This document shows, piece by piece, positions 21,014 to 32,149 of a stretch of 64,000 bases of DNA. Within the stretch, counting starts at the first letter, position 1. The number at the start of each line of letters is the position of its first letter. Origin of the DNA: Dendrolimus kikuchii. Taxonomy: Eukaryota; Arthropoda; Insecta; Lepidoptera; Lasiocampidae. The notes under the pieces are model-generated. The model was not told the DNA's origin and made no database searches. It was given only the letters and a program-made list of their open reading frames with translations. Both the position numbers and the translations under genes were made by a program. The DNA is taken from assembly GCA_019925095.2 (NCBI GenBank), contig CM034392.1:27413887-27477886 (forward strand), in the 5' to 3' direction.

Positions 21014-22099
21014 ATAAATTTGGGTGTTGAATTCATCCAAAATTCCATCATAAATTTAGAAATGGACGACCGTGCATGGTCACAGTGTTCTCTCCCGGTA
21101 AAACTGGGTGGCCTCGGCGTCCGCAAAATCTCCAGTGTCGCTCTGCCAGCTTTTCTGTCATCGGCTTACAGTACGCGTGATTTAGTATTCAAAATTTTAC
21201 AAAAGACCAATTTTCAGTTCGAAATTCCCTATTTAACCGATGCCAGAAGAGTTTGGTCAATGGCTTGCCCTAACGTCAATGTACCTACTGTGCTTACTTC
21301 ACAGCATGCTTGGGATGGGCCGCTCTGCGAACTTACGCGGGATAATCTTCTACAAACGTGTACCAGTTCAGCAGAGCGCGCCCGCCTCTTAGCCGTCGCT
21401 AATTGGGAGTCTGGACAGTGGTTACAAGCACACCCATCATTTTATAATAATACACTTCTGGACAACACTACATTCCGATCAGCCGCAAGTTTCCGCCTGG
21501 GGAAACCATGTTGCGTACCACATCACTGTCAATGTGGAGTTATGGTAGACCGATTTGGACACCACGGGTTGTCATGTTTAAAAAGCGCAGGAAGAAGATC
21601 TCGTCATGCCAGCCTCAACGACATCATTCGCCGAGCTCTTGTCAGCGTCGGCGTCCCGGCCATTCTGGAACCGAGTGACCTGGTGCGTGACGATGGCAAG
21701 AGACCGGACGGAATGTCACTCGTCCCTTGGAAGATGGGGCGGCCGCTAGTGTGGGATGCGACCTGTGTTGACACACTGGCCCCGTCGCATCTTCCAAAGA
21801 CCGAGTCAGGGGCTGGCAACGCTGCCGCTTCAGCTGAGGACGTCAAACGGCGCAAATATGGAGCCTTAGCAAGGGGTTACATATTTGTGCCGTTTGGAGT
21901 TGAAACATTAGGCCCGTGGGGTCCGTCGGCAAAGAGTTTCTTTAAAGACATATGTAAGAAACTCTTTGACACTACCCGTGATCAGAAGGCTGGCTCATAT
22001 TTTGCACAACAAATAAGTATTGCCATACAGCGTGGCAATGCAGCCAGCCTCCTGGGCACGCTCCCCGTTGGCAATGATCTGCTACATAATGTATTTTAG
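21014..22099 (+). CDS. LINE protein C-terminus: zinc knuckle and restriction-like endonuclease
   Basis: This is the longest open frame in the window, about 360 codons, open from just after a TGA at 21011 with no ATG at its start (the first listed residue is a TTG). It is therefore the truncated 3' end of a larger protein. An N-terminal piece reads SLPVKLGGLGVRK, as in the region after the RT palm. Numbering from the TTG at 21020, residues 170-186 form a C-x-C-x8/9-H-x3/4-C knuckle (CQCGVMVDRFGHHGLSC). Then come RH (195-196), KRPD (227-230) and D246. This layout matches the CCHC plus PD-D/E-X-K endonuclease at the C-terminus of R2/NeSL-group LINEs. It acts, in intact elements, by nicking target DNA for reverse transcription. 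The frame has no stop or frameshift over 1.08 kb, unlike the other LINE remnants. It could instead belong to another RT family with a similar tail. Confidence 0.65.
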   Translation: MNLGVEFIQNSIINLEMDDRAWSQCSLPVKLGGLGVRKISSVALPAFLSSAYSTRDLVFKILQKTNFQFEIPYLTDARRVWSMACPNVNVPTVLTSQHAWDGPLCELTRDNLLQTCTSSAERARLLAVANWESGQWLQAHPSFYNNTLLDNTTFRSAASFRLGKPCCVPHHCQCGVMVDRFGHHGLSCLKSAGRRSRHASLNDIIRRALVSVGVPAILEPSDLVRDDGKRPDGMSLVPWKMGRPLVWDATCVDTLAPSHLPKTESGAGNAAASAEDVKRRKYGALARGYIFVPFGVETLGPWGPSAKSFFKDICKKLFDTTRDQKAGSYFAQQISIAIQRGNAASLLGTLPVGNDLLHNVF

Positions 22100-22398
22100 T
22101 TTCAATGTCTAAAGAAAGAACAAATATTACTTTTTTTTTATTTGAAAATGAACATAACACTTAAATATTTATTGGAGATGAAACCTTGTGTTAAGGCGAT
22201 ATTACACGGATAATTTCTATCTTGCAATTTAGAATTTTATATATTTCAAATAAGAGTGAGTGTATGGGACATAAAGCCGTTTATATATAAGTGCATTGCA
22301 ATAGGAGTTTTATCGTACCAATCATGTTTATTATCACGTTCACGAGCATAAACTCGCGTCTCGTATCTTGTCAGGAAAACTGTTGATCTTATATACCA
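22100..22398. other. Probable 3' UTR of the LINE, then no feature
   Basis: A T-rich tract lies at 22132-22142. No A-rich tail in the sense of the preceding frame is obvious. Confidence 0.35.
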
Positions 22399-22641
22399 GA
22401 GATTCCCAAACTATTTTGGGCAAGAGACCCCTTTTTCTAAAAGGAACTGTGATACCTCGGACCCCCACAGGCAAATCACTGTAAACATCCTATCTCTAGT
22501 TTTATTCGTATTGATACAAAATACTTATTTATCAATTTAAAAACTTTGCGGATGGTAAGTGTACAAACTTAACATCATTTTCTCATCACAATTTAACAAA
22601 ATAAATAGACATAAAATTCAGTAAATATCAAGTGTTACTAA

Positions 22642-23382
22642 TGTCACGAGTTGCAGGACTCGAATTAAAATGCCGTTGGAATTACTATAGAATTTATTAG
22701 AACTATACAAACACGTATAACACAGGTACAGATATAACTGTGCACAACCAGTCCAAACGTAATGCACGATTCAATCACACGCGCAAAGCCCGTCACTAAC
22801 GTCTTGCTTCGCTTGTGGCTATCGCTAGACTGCCGGTCTCTCCATTGGGCCATTGCTCTATACTGCCCCGATACAATATGGCTGCCCGACTGCGTAGACC
22901 GAATTTATTAGAATCAGTTCGACACACCTGGCTAATGACTACCGTAAAAGATTGCAATACACAATGGGCTGTTTTTCTAATTACAATTTTTAAACACAAA
23001 TAAATAGCGACCTGGAGTCTATTTTTTACTTATAGTTTGTTATTTTGTAAGTCTAGTTATATTTATATTGTAGTTTAATTTTAGTTGATATTAATTTATA
23101 ATTAGTTTTATTTATGTTATTGTTTTTGGTGTTTATAATAGTTCTTATTTATAATTTAGTTTAGCTTATATTTTCACATGTTATGTTTTGTTCTATATAA
23201 TAACTTATATCTGGTGATTGAAAGATCGGCTCTTAATAAGTGTAGACCTGAATAATTTTAACATTTATTATTGATATTGAACACAAAGTAATTAAAAGAA
23301 GTCCAAATTCGGAAAATTAATAAAGTGTGTTTTTATAGTATGCAGGTGTGAATCCACTTTTGTCGGTACCTCGGTGGTAACA
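22642..23382 (+). mobile_element. Solo LTR (LTR-C) enlarged by about 275 bp
   Basis: It runs TGTCACGAG to GGTAACA. Compared with other LTR-C copies, 23003-23280 is extra, AT-rich and unrecognised. The flanking CTAA and TTAA are only 3 of 4 alike, so this is an older insertion. Confidence 0.65.
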
Positions 23383-23596
23383 TTAATAATTATTAATACA
23401 CATCACTTATGCAGTATCTTGAAAGTTTCAAATAAGAACTTGCAATACTTGTAATACATTCGACCCCAAAAATCAGTTTTCGTTTATTTCGACACCTGGG
23501 AAACCGAATTCAAGGTCAAATTCAAAGGCGAAAAGTAATTGATTTGTTTGAAACATGGACATTTTTGCCGATGTTATCCTACGTATTAAGTTATTA

Positions 23597-23910
23597 TCCG
23601 TGCAGGAATGGAGAAAGAATACAATTTCCTGCGGCCTGGCGGCCTGTCGTAAGAGGCGACTAAACAACCCACAGCCAGGTGGTAGGGTATTTGCTCGACT
23701 GGATGGCGACCACCCCTGGTCTAGAGTATGCCGCCATAACTACCTTGTATTGTGTTCCGGCATTAGTGACCAGGTTCCAGTCTCCTTTAAGAGAGCAGCA
23801 GCGCATTTATAGCACCTCTGGTGTTGCCAATGTTCCATAGGCGATGGTAACCGCTTTCCATCAAGTGGGCCGTCTGCCTGTCTGCTGAACTCCTGCAATA
23901 AAAAAATAAT
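23597..23910 (+). mobile_element. SINE-B, full length
   Basis: TATCCGTGCAGGAATGG to CTGCAATAAAAAAATAATG. It lies inside the hAT-like element. Confidence 0.9.
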
Positions 23911-23993
23911 GATAAGATAAATGTTTCGCCTTGACAGGCATACAAATTTTTTGTTCAACTCCAGGGGGTCGATATCGACCACTTTGGGAACCC

Positions 23994-24296
23994 TTCTTAT
24001 GTGCTGTTAAATTATTATGGTTTGTTGTATATTTTAAATATTCAAGCTTTTCAGTATTAAAGTATATAATTCGGAGATTATATATGATTACGCTTTGTTC
24101 AATATTAATAAACTAATGTTTGAGCACAATCAGTATTAACTGGAAGGACATAAAGGGAACTCACCGGATCTCCTTTAAGGGGTTGAACGGCACAGTTCTA
24201 CTATATTATTATATTTTCTGGCCACTATTATTGTCTGATAAACATTTCACACATTTGAAGCACTACACAATTTGATTTAAAAGTATTTTGTAATAT
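23994..24296. other. No recognised feature
   Basis: AT-rich, no frame or terminal repeat. Confidence 0.5.
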
Positions 24297-24308
24297 TAAT
24301 TTTACTTA

Positions 24309-24672
24309 CCGAAGTAAGAAAGAGAGTTGGTCTGAAAGAGAGTGTCGGGGTGAAGGTAAGGAAAGGAATGCTCCGGTGGTTCGGGCATGTGGAAAGAATG
24401 CACGATGAAAGAATGACTAAACAGATATACAATGCAAAAGTGGATGGATGCAGAAGTCGTGGAAGGCCACGACACACCTTCCATGATCAAATTGATCGTG
24501 TACTAGCTGAAGGTGATGTCAGGAGCCTTAAGAACAGACGAGCTTGCATGACAAGAGTTATGAATGTCAAAGAGGCAAGTGAGGTGTGTAAGAATAAGCC
24601 TAAATGGCACTCTGTTGTTCGTGCCTACCCCGCGAGGGAACTGGCGTGAAGTTATGTATGTATGTATGTATG
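24309..24672 (+). pseudogene. LINE-A, truncated, open to its normal stop
   Basis: Exact 12-bp duplications TAATTTTACTTA flank it (24297-24308, 24673-24684). It encodes KVRKGMLRWFGHVERMHDER through VVRAYPARELA and ends in (TATG)n. No coding damage is seen, suggesting a young insertion. Confidence 0.95.
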
Positions 24673-24684
24673 TAATTTTACTTA

Positions 24685-25177
24685 ATTTCGATTTTACGCA
24701 CAGAGCACAATTGGACTACCTCCATTCTTTTCGTCGATTTCCTCTCACCAGTGAGCAAGGTATATTTGGCTCAAATATAAGGAGTTATGAAGGAAAGAAA
24801 GGGATGGATGGACACGTCATGCACTCAAGCAATGTTATTTAAATAAATAATGAGGCGACGGTTTATTTATTATACTGACACAATTGCACATATCGAATGT
24901 ATAAAATGTGGATATTAATTAATTCAATATTAATATTAATTCAATACTATAAACGGCGTAAACAATATACATTAATATTAAACTAACGTAATGTTAGTAT
25001 TCTGTAGTTATTGCCTTAAAAACGGAATCCTTATACTATCTAATACTAATCTATCTATATGAGTTTTTTTTTCACCTCCGCCCCTTTCGTAATTTAAGAT
25101 AGAGGGTGTTCATGTCCTCTGTAGTGTTTCTTTCTTTAATATCATATATTATACTCTCTAATGCATTGTTCTTTATA
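24685..25177. other. No recognised feature
   Basis: AT-rich with short palindromic TTAATATTAA stretches near 24920. Confidence 0.5.
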
Positions 25178-25240
25178 TTGTTACGACCTACACGCCGACA
25201 AAAGTCGATTCACATCTGCATACCATAAAAGCAAAGGCGT
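25178..25240 (-). mobile_element. LTR-C 3' end fragment, opposite strand
   Basis: TGTTACGACCTACACGCCGACAAAAG reversed matches the LTR-C 3' end (ATGCAGGTGTGAATC, CTTTTGTCGG). It is the only minus-strand LTR-C. Confidence 0.55.
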
Positions 25241-25603
25241 TAAAATTTATAATTAGAAAACAGCAGAAGTTTGGGATAATTTCACTTGAACAGTTTTTTT
25301 TACTATGTCGCTTTTTATCTATTCCCTTTTTCTATTAAAATGATTAAAAATCGTTAACCAACGTTATATGATATTTAAAAAGAAAACTTTTATAATTAAA
25401 AGTTTAATAATATTTAGTAGATAAATAAAAATGATCCTTAGTAGTATCAAGATGTTTTTACTTCACCTTTGTAGAGATGTTTTCAAACTTTTATACGTAA
25501 CTGATGCTATCGGATATCCGAAACAAAAATTTATCCGAAAAACGTTGTTCATTGTAAAAAAGTTTCATAAGTGGCTTTCTAACTGCTTTTTAATATATTA
25601 TAT
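25241..25603. other. No recognised feature
   Basis: AT-rich. The short frame at 25431-25652 has no recognisable domain and runs into the LTR. Confidence 0.5.
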
Positions 25604-26577
25604 TGTTACGAGTGTGGGACTCGAAATTAAAAGGCCGTTGGAATTACTATAGAGTTTATTAGAACTATACAAACACGTATAAAACAGGTACAAATAAAAC
25701 TAAGACTAACTAAGACACTACTTGTTACAATCTGCACGATCAATAACACGCGCAAAGTCCGTCACTATATCGCTTGTCGAATGTACACGTCTTGCTTGTA
25801 TCGTAATCGTCGCTCGACTGCCTCACCCCTCCGTTCGGTCATTGTTTTATACTAAACTGTATAATAGAACAAAGGACCGTGATAACCGAATTAATCTGCA
25901 CACCTGGCAAGCAAGGATTAGTTCGACACTAATGACGGCCATAAAAGAAGTAGAAAAACATTAGCATGTTTTTCTGAACTACAAATTCTAAACAAAAGAA
26001 TTCCTAAATCCGGTGGCAATAAACTGCGTTCTACGACCTGCAGATGTGCGCATTTCTGTGTCGGTACATACATACATAACTTCACGCCAGTTCCCTTGCG
26101 GGGTAGGCACGAACAACAGAGCGCCATTTAGGCCCATTCTTACACACCTCACTTGCTTCTTTGACATTCATAACTCTTGTCATGCACACTCGTCTGTTCT
26201 TAAGGCTCCTGACATCACCCTCCGCTAGGACACGATCAATTTGATCATGGAAGGTGTGTCGTGGCCTTCCACGACTTCTGCATCCATCCACTTTTGCATT
26301 GTATATCTGCTTAGTCATTCTTTCCACATGCCCGAACCACCGGAGCATTCCTTTCCTTACCTTCACCCCGACACTCTCTTTCAGACCAACTCTCTTTCTT
26401 ACTTCGGTATTACGAACGCGGTCCGCAAGCGTCACTCCGCAGATTTTGCGCAGTGCTCGCATCTCAACCGCGTTTACTCTACTTTCATGCTCTCTCTTCC
26501 ATACCCAACTCTCGCTTCCATACGTGAGCGTAGGTACCAGCACCGCGTGTGTGTATTGTCTGTGTCGGTATGTAACA
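25604..26577 (+). mobile_element. Solo LTR (LTR-C) split by LINE-A
   Basis: TGTTACGAG at 25604, GTATGTAACA ending at 26577, ATAT on both sides (25600-25603, 26578-26581). Without the insert and its duplication the LTR is about 470 bp. Confidence 0.82.
26067..26558 (-). pseudogene. LINE-A inserted in LTR-C, 15-bp in-frame deletion
   Basis: TCTGTGTCGGTA flanks it exactly (26055-26066, 26559-26570), and both copies are LTR-C sequence. The minus strand frame 26543-26082 is open: MLVPTLTYGSESWVW to YPARELA. Five residues (MHDER) are missing, as in the 45.9 kb copy, and the CKNGPKW variant is present. Confidence 0.96.
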
Positions 26578-26581
26578 ATAT

Positions 26582-26976
26582 ATATATTTTATATTTTAAA
26601 CTCAATTTTGTTGTTGAAAATACTCCTTAACCTAAGAGACATGTTACGTCATGTACGTGGAATAATTTACTGCTAAAGAATTAGCAAGGTTATAACGGCG
26701 TAGTCCATTACGTGGCCAAAATCTGTCAATACAGAAAACGGAAAACCTTCTGAGATGCATCTACGAATATGTTTAGGTTTTACATAATTTGATGTAGCAG
26801 TTAATATTTCTGTATATAGTCTTAAGTTTAATGTTAAAAAAATAAAGCAATAATTACATAGAGAGCACAACACACTTTGTCTTATTTTGTACTCGCCTTC
26901 AGCGGTTGAGTCTGAACCATCATCGATGCACCACATACACATAAAAATAAGCCTCTAGAAAACAATGAAATAAAAA
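26582..26976. other. No recognised feature
   Basis: AT-rich. A weak minus-strand frame at 26942-26673 has no domain. Confidence 0.5.
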
Positions 26977-27489
26977 TCTATTTATATAAAAATCAATTGC
27001 TGTTCGTTAGTCTCGCTAAAACTCGAGAACGGCTAGACTGATTTGGCTAATATTTTTTTTTTAAGACACGATATCCACTTTTACAGATTTTAATTTACCG
27101 ATTATTTTTTAATATATTACATATACATCTACGATTTTTAGTATATTCACAATTTTGCCATTATCGCAGATATGGGCTTAAGAATATATGTATTAAGATC
27201 TCAATTACTTTAACAATATGTTACAATAAAAAGGTGAAATACATAAATTCTATCTATAGCTTAAAGCTATTAATCAATATTGGTTTTGAATTATTTGTGG
27301 AAGTCTAGGGAACGTTTAAAAGGTGAGTAAATATGAAAAAATTCTTGAAATATAGTAAACGCAACAATTTCGCTTTCCCTTAGAAATTATTCCTACTTGT
27401 CAAACATTTGATGTTTGTCCCGTCGTTTAGAAATCAACGTTTTTTATTTATTGATTCTGAGGCGGTGCGATGTTTGCTGGGTCAGCTAG
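26977..27489 (+). mobile_element. Helitron (Hel-A), no X or Y insert
   Basis: TCTATTTATATAAAAATCAA start and GGGTCAGCTAG end. About 230 bp near 27050-27280 (ACGATATCCACTTTTACAG onward) is unlike the other Hel-A copies. Confidence 0.82.
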
Positions 27490-27604
27490 TAAGTGGTTAA
27501 AAATTAATGAGGAACCACGTTAAACATGTTTGTATATTTTTCAAATTTGACAATGTCCAATTTCTATCGAAGTTAGAAGACAGATATAAACCGTCTACTT
27601 TCCA

Positions 27605-27832
27605 CACTGTCTGTGAAATCGTTACTTTGTAATTATGTGTATTTTCCTTTTACAACTGCTTAAAATTTTCATATCCGTAACGGAAAATATCCGCAACTAA
27701 CGGAAATTCCGAAATAATTTCATATCCGTAACGAAAACCGGTATAATATTATATCCGTTTATATGAATAACATTATATCGGTTTCAGGTACGGATGTCGC
27801 ACATCCGAAATGTCATATCTTTAACAACATCC
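27605..27832. repeat. hAT-like repeat H (ATATCCGTAACG-rich)
   Basis: Repeated CATATCCGTAACG blocks and an ACATCCCTG end resemble lepidopteran hAT MITEs. A related copy lies reversed at 35412-35580. Confidence 0.45.
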
Positions 27833-27884
27833 CTGATTCGTCCTCTTTAGCGAACAAGAAGTTTACTCTTAATCTATACTTTTT

Positions 27885-28199
27885 TTATTTTTTTTATTGC
27901 AGGAGATCAGCAGACAGGCAGACGGCCCACTTGATGGAAAGCGGTTACCATCGTCTATGGACATTTGCAACACTAAGTTGCTGCAAATGCGCTGCTGCTC
28001 TCTTCAGGGAAACTGGAACCTGGTCACTAATGCCGGAACACAACTCAAGGTTGTTATGGCGACATACCTTAGACCAGGGGTGGTAGCCGTCCAGTCGGGC
28101 AAATGCCCTACCACCTGGCTGTGGGTTGTTAAGTCGCCTCTTACGACAGGCCGCCCGGCCGCAGGAAATTGGATTCTTTCTCCGTTCCTGCACGGATAA
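27885..28199 (-). mobile_element. SINE-B, full length
   Basis: T-rich tail at 27885; CCTGCACGGATA end at 28199, directly followed by Hel-E text. Confidence 0.9.
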
Positions 28200-28740
28200 G
28201 ATACTAATATTATAAAGAGGTAAAGTTTGTGAGTTTGTAACGTTGTAGGGGGTAATCTCCAAAACTACTGAACCGATTTAAAAAATTCTTTCACTCTTGG
28301 TAAGCTACACTATTTTCGGTTGACATAGGCTATATTGTATTTTCAAAAAAATTAGGAAACCTTACTAAAACTCCAATAGTGTAACCCAAGGTGTAAAAAA
28401 AAACCTAAAAACGCGAGCGCTGCGAAAACTATGGATGATAGAATAAAATAATGTACTACGACTTTGCAGAACACATCATTACATACAAAAAGTGTCGCGA
28501 CAGCATATGTCTAACTATTATAGTTATGCCACAATAAGTGTTCTTTTATTATAAAAAAAATAATTAAAATGCCGCCGCTAGAAAAGGCTCTTTATTTGTA
28601 TCTTGATATTCATCCTTATCAAAATAAATTACTTGATATTCAAGACTGCTTCAATACCTTTATATAACTTTTTGAATTATTCAAATTGGACATTTCAGTC
28701 GAAAGATATCACGAGTTTAAAATGTAAGTATTAGAAAAAG
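28200..28740 (+). mobile_element. Helitron (Hel-E), 5' and middle part
   Basis: ATACTAATATTATAAAGAGG at the start; interior GTAACCCAAGGTGTAAAAAA. The interior recurs at 49393-49650 and, behind a Hel-D start, at 60990-61413. Confidence 0.75.
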
Positions 28741-28867
28741 TTGCGTGGTCGCCGCGCACCCTAATCGGCTAGCTAGGCTTATGCGATGTAGACGTCACTG
28801 GGGTACAGGCCGTTAGGGAGGGGAAATATTTTGAATACGCTTAGTAGGTAATTAAACTCAACAAAAA

Positions 28868-29055
28868 ATAAAGAGGTAAAGTTTGTGAGGTTGTAGGGGG
28901 TAATCTCTGGATCTACTAAGCCGATTTTGAAAATTCTTTCACCAGTGGAAAGCTACATTATTTCTGAGTGACATAGGGTATATTTGATTGTGATTAATGA
29001 TAAGTATTTTTTAATTTTTGTCTGTTGCCCAGCGAAGTGGTCACGGGTCAGCTAG
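28868..29055 (+). mobile_element. Helitron (Hel-E), second start and CTAG end
   Basis: AATAAAGAGGTAAAGTTTGTG begins anew, and the copy ends GGTCAGCTAG at 29052-29055. It is either a short Hel-E or an internal duplication of the one upstream. Confidence 0.7.
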
Positions 29056-29081
29056 TATTTCTATAAGATTATTTTTATTGG

Positions 29082-29377
29082 TGGCAGTTGCTTCTTGTGT
29101 TTGGAAATTAAAACTCGATGTAATAATGGACTGTACGATTATTATTAAATTATAAATATACATTTAATGAGTAGAACAAAGTATGCAAGAGAGTTGAGAA
29201 CAATATTATGAATGGCTGAATTTATAGTTGTTCAGGGTTTTTCAGCCTCCTATATCCCGCATTCCGTCCGACGCCTAGCTGCTAATTGCGCGAGCTATGG
29301 GCGTCGGCGGTATGCGGGGCGCGGAGAGTAGATGTGCTCCAGCGGGCGGGTCAGGGGGGTGCTCTCTGTCCGCAACA
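29082..29377 (+). repeat. GC-rich direct repeat, copy 1
   Basis: TGGCAGTTGCTTCTT to CGCAACA, highly similar to 30170-30476. The TG...CA ends look LTR-like, but no target duplication is found around either copy or the pair. Confidence 0.75.
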
Positions 29378-29641
29378 ATTATCATCTCATTAGAAGTTAT
29401 AATGCCAGCCGCGCTTAGCGTTAGTTTCCTTATTCGCTCGCGTGATCGCGCGTAATTGCGTGTGAATCGCGCGATTACAACCCATTACCGTATCGGCAAA
29501 CGTTTCGTTCCCCAAATGTGTTTCGTTGAGTGTGGATGCGGATTATCCTGGCTCATTTCACCCGTTGATTGTACTTTTGGGATCGCAGTGACCGAATATT
29601 GGTCGCGACACAAATAATGGTTTATATTTAGGTTGCTCAAT

Positions 29642-29971
29642 TCTATATATATAAAAGAAAGTCGTGTTGGTTACACTATTTATAACTCAAGAACGTCTGT
29701 ATCAATTTGGCTGAAAATTGGTGTGGAGGTAGCTTAAATCCAGGAGACGGACATAGGATACTTTTTATACCGTTGGAACCGGTAGGTGGCGCTGAGATCG
29801 GGTTCTAGAATCTTCCTAATCACCTGGACCGATTTTGGTGATTTTGTTTTTGTGTGTTTGAGTGGGTTTCCGGACGGTTTAAATCCACAATTGGAACCGG
29901 TAGGTGGTGCTGGGATCGGGTTCTAGATTTTTATTTTTTCACAATAGGACAATGTCTGCCGGGGCCGCTAG
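29642..29971 (+). mobile_element. Helitron (Hel-F), one 118-bp unit
   Basis: TCTATATATATAAAAGAAAG at 29642 and GGGGCCGCTAG at 29971. The GATCGGGTTCTAGA block occurs twice, bounding a single internal unit. Confidence 0.85.
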
Positions 29972-30169
29972 TATATCTAATAAAGATTGTCTACTTGTTA
30001 TTATTTTAGATCTTGTGCTTAGTGTTTATATCTACAGAAAGAAGAAGAACTCAACTAGTAACATACTGCAATCATAATTGGCGTCACCAATCCGTTCTTA
30101 ATTTTATAAAAAAATCTCAATTAAAACTCGACGCACAGTCGCTAGTTTATCGCTAATATATAGTATTGA

Positions 30170-30476
30170 TGGCAGTTGCTTCTTTAAAAAAAAAAAACTC
30201 TATATAATGGACTGTATGATTATCATTATTGAACTATTTACATAAATTGAATTATACATAGTATAAGTGCGCGAGAGCGTCGAGTGAGAATGGTGTAAGA
30301 GTGGTAAGTCGCAAGTAACAAGTAAGTTTTCGGCCTCCAAAGCCGCTCCTATATCCCACATCCCGTCCGACGCCTAGCTGCTAATTGTGCGAGCTATGGG
30401 CGTCGGCTGTATGCGGGGCGCGGAGAGTAGGTGTGCTCCAGCGGGCGGGTCAGGGGGGTGCTCTCTGTACGCAACA
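30170..30476 (+). repeat. GC-rich direct repeat, copy 2
   Basis: It shares CGAGCTATGGGCGTCGGC and AGCGGGCGGGTCAGGGGGGT with copy 1. Jockey coding text follows at once. Confidence 0.75.
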
Positions 30477-31110
30477 TATAAGATACACCCCGACGAGTGT
30501 GCCGCGGATTCTATACAAAACTTGCATCCGCCCCATCATGACCTATGCGAGTGTGGTCTTCGGCCACGCCAGCGATACAAACATCTGGAGACTGCAAAGA
30601 ATCCAGAATCATTTTATGCGTGCTGCAGTCGACGCCCCGCGCTATATGCGGCTCGCCGACCTGCATCGCGATCTGGAGCTTCCCTCCATCAAAGATTATA
30701 TAGTCACTCTATCGCGCAGATTCTTTGACCTTGCCCCCCATCACCCGAACCCTCTGGTGACGGAAACGGTCAACTATAAACCCACACCGAACGCTCCCAT
30801 GAGAAATCGTCGGCCTCGCAATATACTCATTGACGAGCCCGATAAAATCACCCGTCTCCTCGCGACTATGAACCCCCCGAGGCTCAGAACATCAGCCTGG
30901 CATAACAGAAGCAGACAAAACAGACGCCGGAGAGCCCCCGGCTCGGATCCTCTTACACAAAGGTAAGATCCACCAATCACACTCACTGACTACAGACACA
31001 AGTAGCCATACAAGATTAGCTTAGGCGTGTTGCTGGAGAGTTTCTTCCGCCGCTTCTTCTCCTCCAGCTATAACACGTTGCGAAGCGGTAGTAATGATAG
31101 ACTAGGATTG
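30477..31110 (+). pseudogene. Jockey-type LINE, RT C-terminus and 3' UTR
   Basis: The frame to 30966 encodes LYKTCIRPIMTYASVVFGHA, LQRIQNHFMRAAVDAPRY and PRNILIDEPDKITRLLA, the thumb/C-terminal region of Jockey-clade reverse transcriptases. The catalytic RT core and endonuclease are missing. The open frame extends upstream into the GC-rich repeat, but that part is a chance extension. The UTR holds TTGCTGGAGAGTTTCTTCCG. Confidence 0.85.
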
Positions 31111-31899
31111 GCTCCGCCGGCGGAGTCGATAATTGGTCCCCAAATAATCACTTCAGCCTATTGGCTTAGCTCTTTCAGCCTTAGCGGCTAATTCTCAATA
31201 TAGAGTCAATCCCCCGCAGCGGTCGAGCCGAGATCGAACCTCACAGGAGGTGCCTCCTCAAGCGTGCTGCTTCCGGGCTGACAATGGGACGACGCGCTAT
31301 GCTTCCACCTTTATAATACGTACCGTCCAGGAGTGGTCCTTACCGTTGTCTGTATTTTATGAAATATACAATTTTGGTGAACGTAGAACTATCTTCTAGA
31401 CGAGCGTACTCCATCTTAGACTGCATTTCCACCTGACATCAGACGCAATGTCGGTCAAACGCGAATCTATACAATATTAAGAAGAATCCTTTTAATTTGT
31501 TATGTAGCTAGTTTCTTAAGTAGCAACTACCTCTTATTTTCCCGCGAGAGATGTAAATCCTTAGCCATCTGGGTCATGACTGTAGTACAAAGCACGTACA
31601 AACGAGACTGTTGCAGAAAAGCACAGATGTAATAAACGTGGTTCAAGGGTTGCAATATGCAATATTGCAAGGTAAACTGGAAACGAGGTACGTGGTTAAT
31701 ATACATTCAAATTCAAAATTTTTTATTCAAAATAAGTTTCACTGGAGAACACTTTTTGAAGGTCATGCATATAATTTAAAAATTAATTTCACTTCCTAGT
31801 ATATGTACACCGCTTCGCAACGTGTTGTTGCTGTTAAGGAGAAGAAGCGGCAAGAAACTCTCCAGCAACACGTCTAGCTATAAATTGTTTTTCTTCTTA
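31111..31899. other. No gene; LINE-derived scraps
   Basis: 31380-31480 is the reverse of repeat I at 20130. About 31706-31880 carries an AAATTCAAAATTTTTTATTC block and then TTCGCAACGTGTTG...GCGGCAAGAAACTCTCCAG, related to the Jockey and PLE 3' regions. Nothing is recognised in 31111-31379 and 31481-31700. Confidence 0.4.
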
Positions 31900-32149
31900 T
31901 CTTATACCAAGATATAAATCTGAAAAGTTTGTTTGTTTGAACGCGCTAATCTCAGGAACTACTGGTCTGATTTGAAAAATTCTTTCAGTGTTAGATAGCC
32001 CATTTATCGAGAAAGGCTATAGGCTATATATCATCACGCTAAGACCAATAGGAGCGGAACACCAATGAAGAATGTTTAAAAATCGGGGGGTTTTTTTTAC
32101 TTAATTTTTTTTACTATTCCACGCGAAAGAAGTCGTGCGCAGAAGCTAG
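31900..32149 (+). mobile_element. Helitron (Hel-D)
   Basis: Interior GAACGCGCTAATCTCAGGAA and end GCAGAAGCTAG. The 5' tip reads TCTTATACC. Confidence 0.82.

Larger units (their letters stand above)
22399..23993. mobile_element. hAT-like non-autonomous element, twice interrupted
   Basis: The left end CAGAGATTCCCAAACTA and the right end CCACTTTGGGAACCCTT are imperfect inverted ends of hAT type. The flanking 8-mers CTTATATA (about 22390) and CTTATGTG (after 23993) agree at 6 of 8 positions. Inside lie LTR-C (22642) and SINE-B (23597). No transposase is seen. Confidence 0.45.

Noticed and set aside
29082..30476. A full LTR retrotransposon with two LTRs and a 0.8-kb interior
   Set aside because: The interior is a Helitron plus unrecognised sequence, no primer site or pol is seen, and no target duplication surrounds the pair.
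30385..30966. A 193-codon protein gene starting at 30385
   Set aside because: The first 30 codons are read from the GC-rich repeat; the rest is a Jockey RT terminus. The joint frame is fortuitous.
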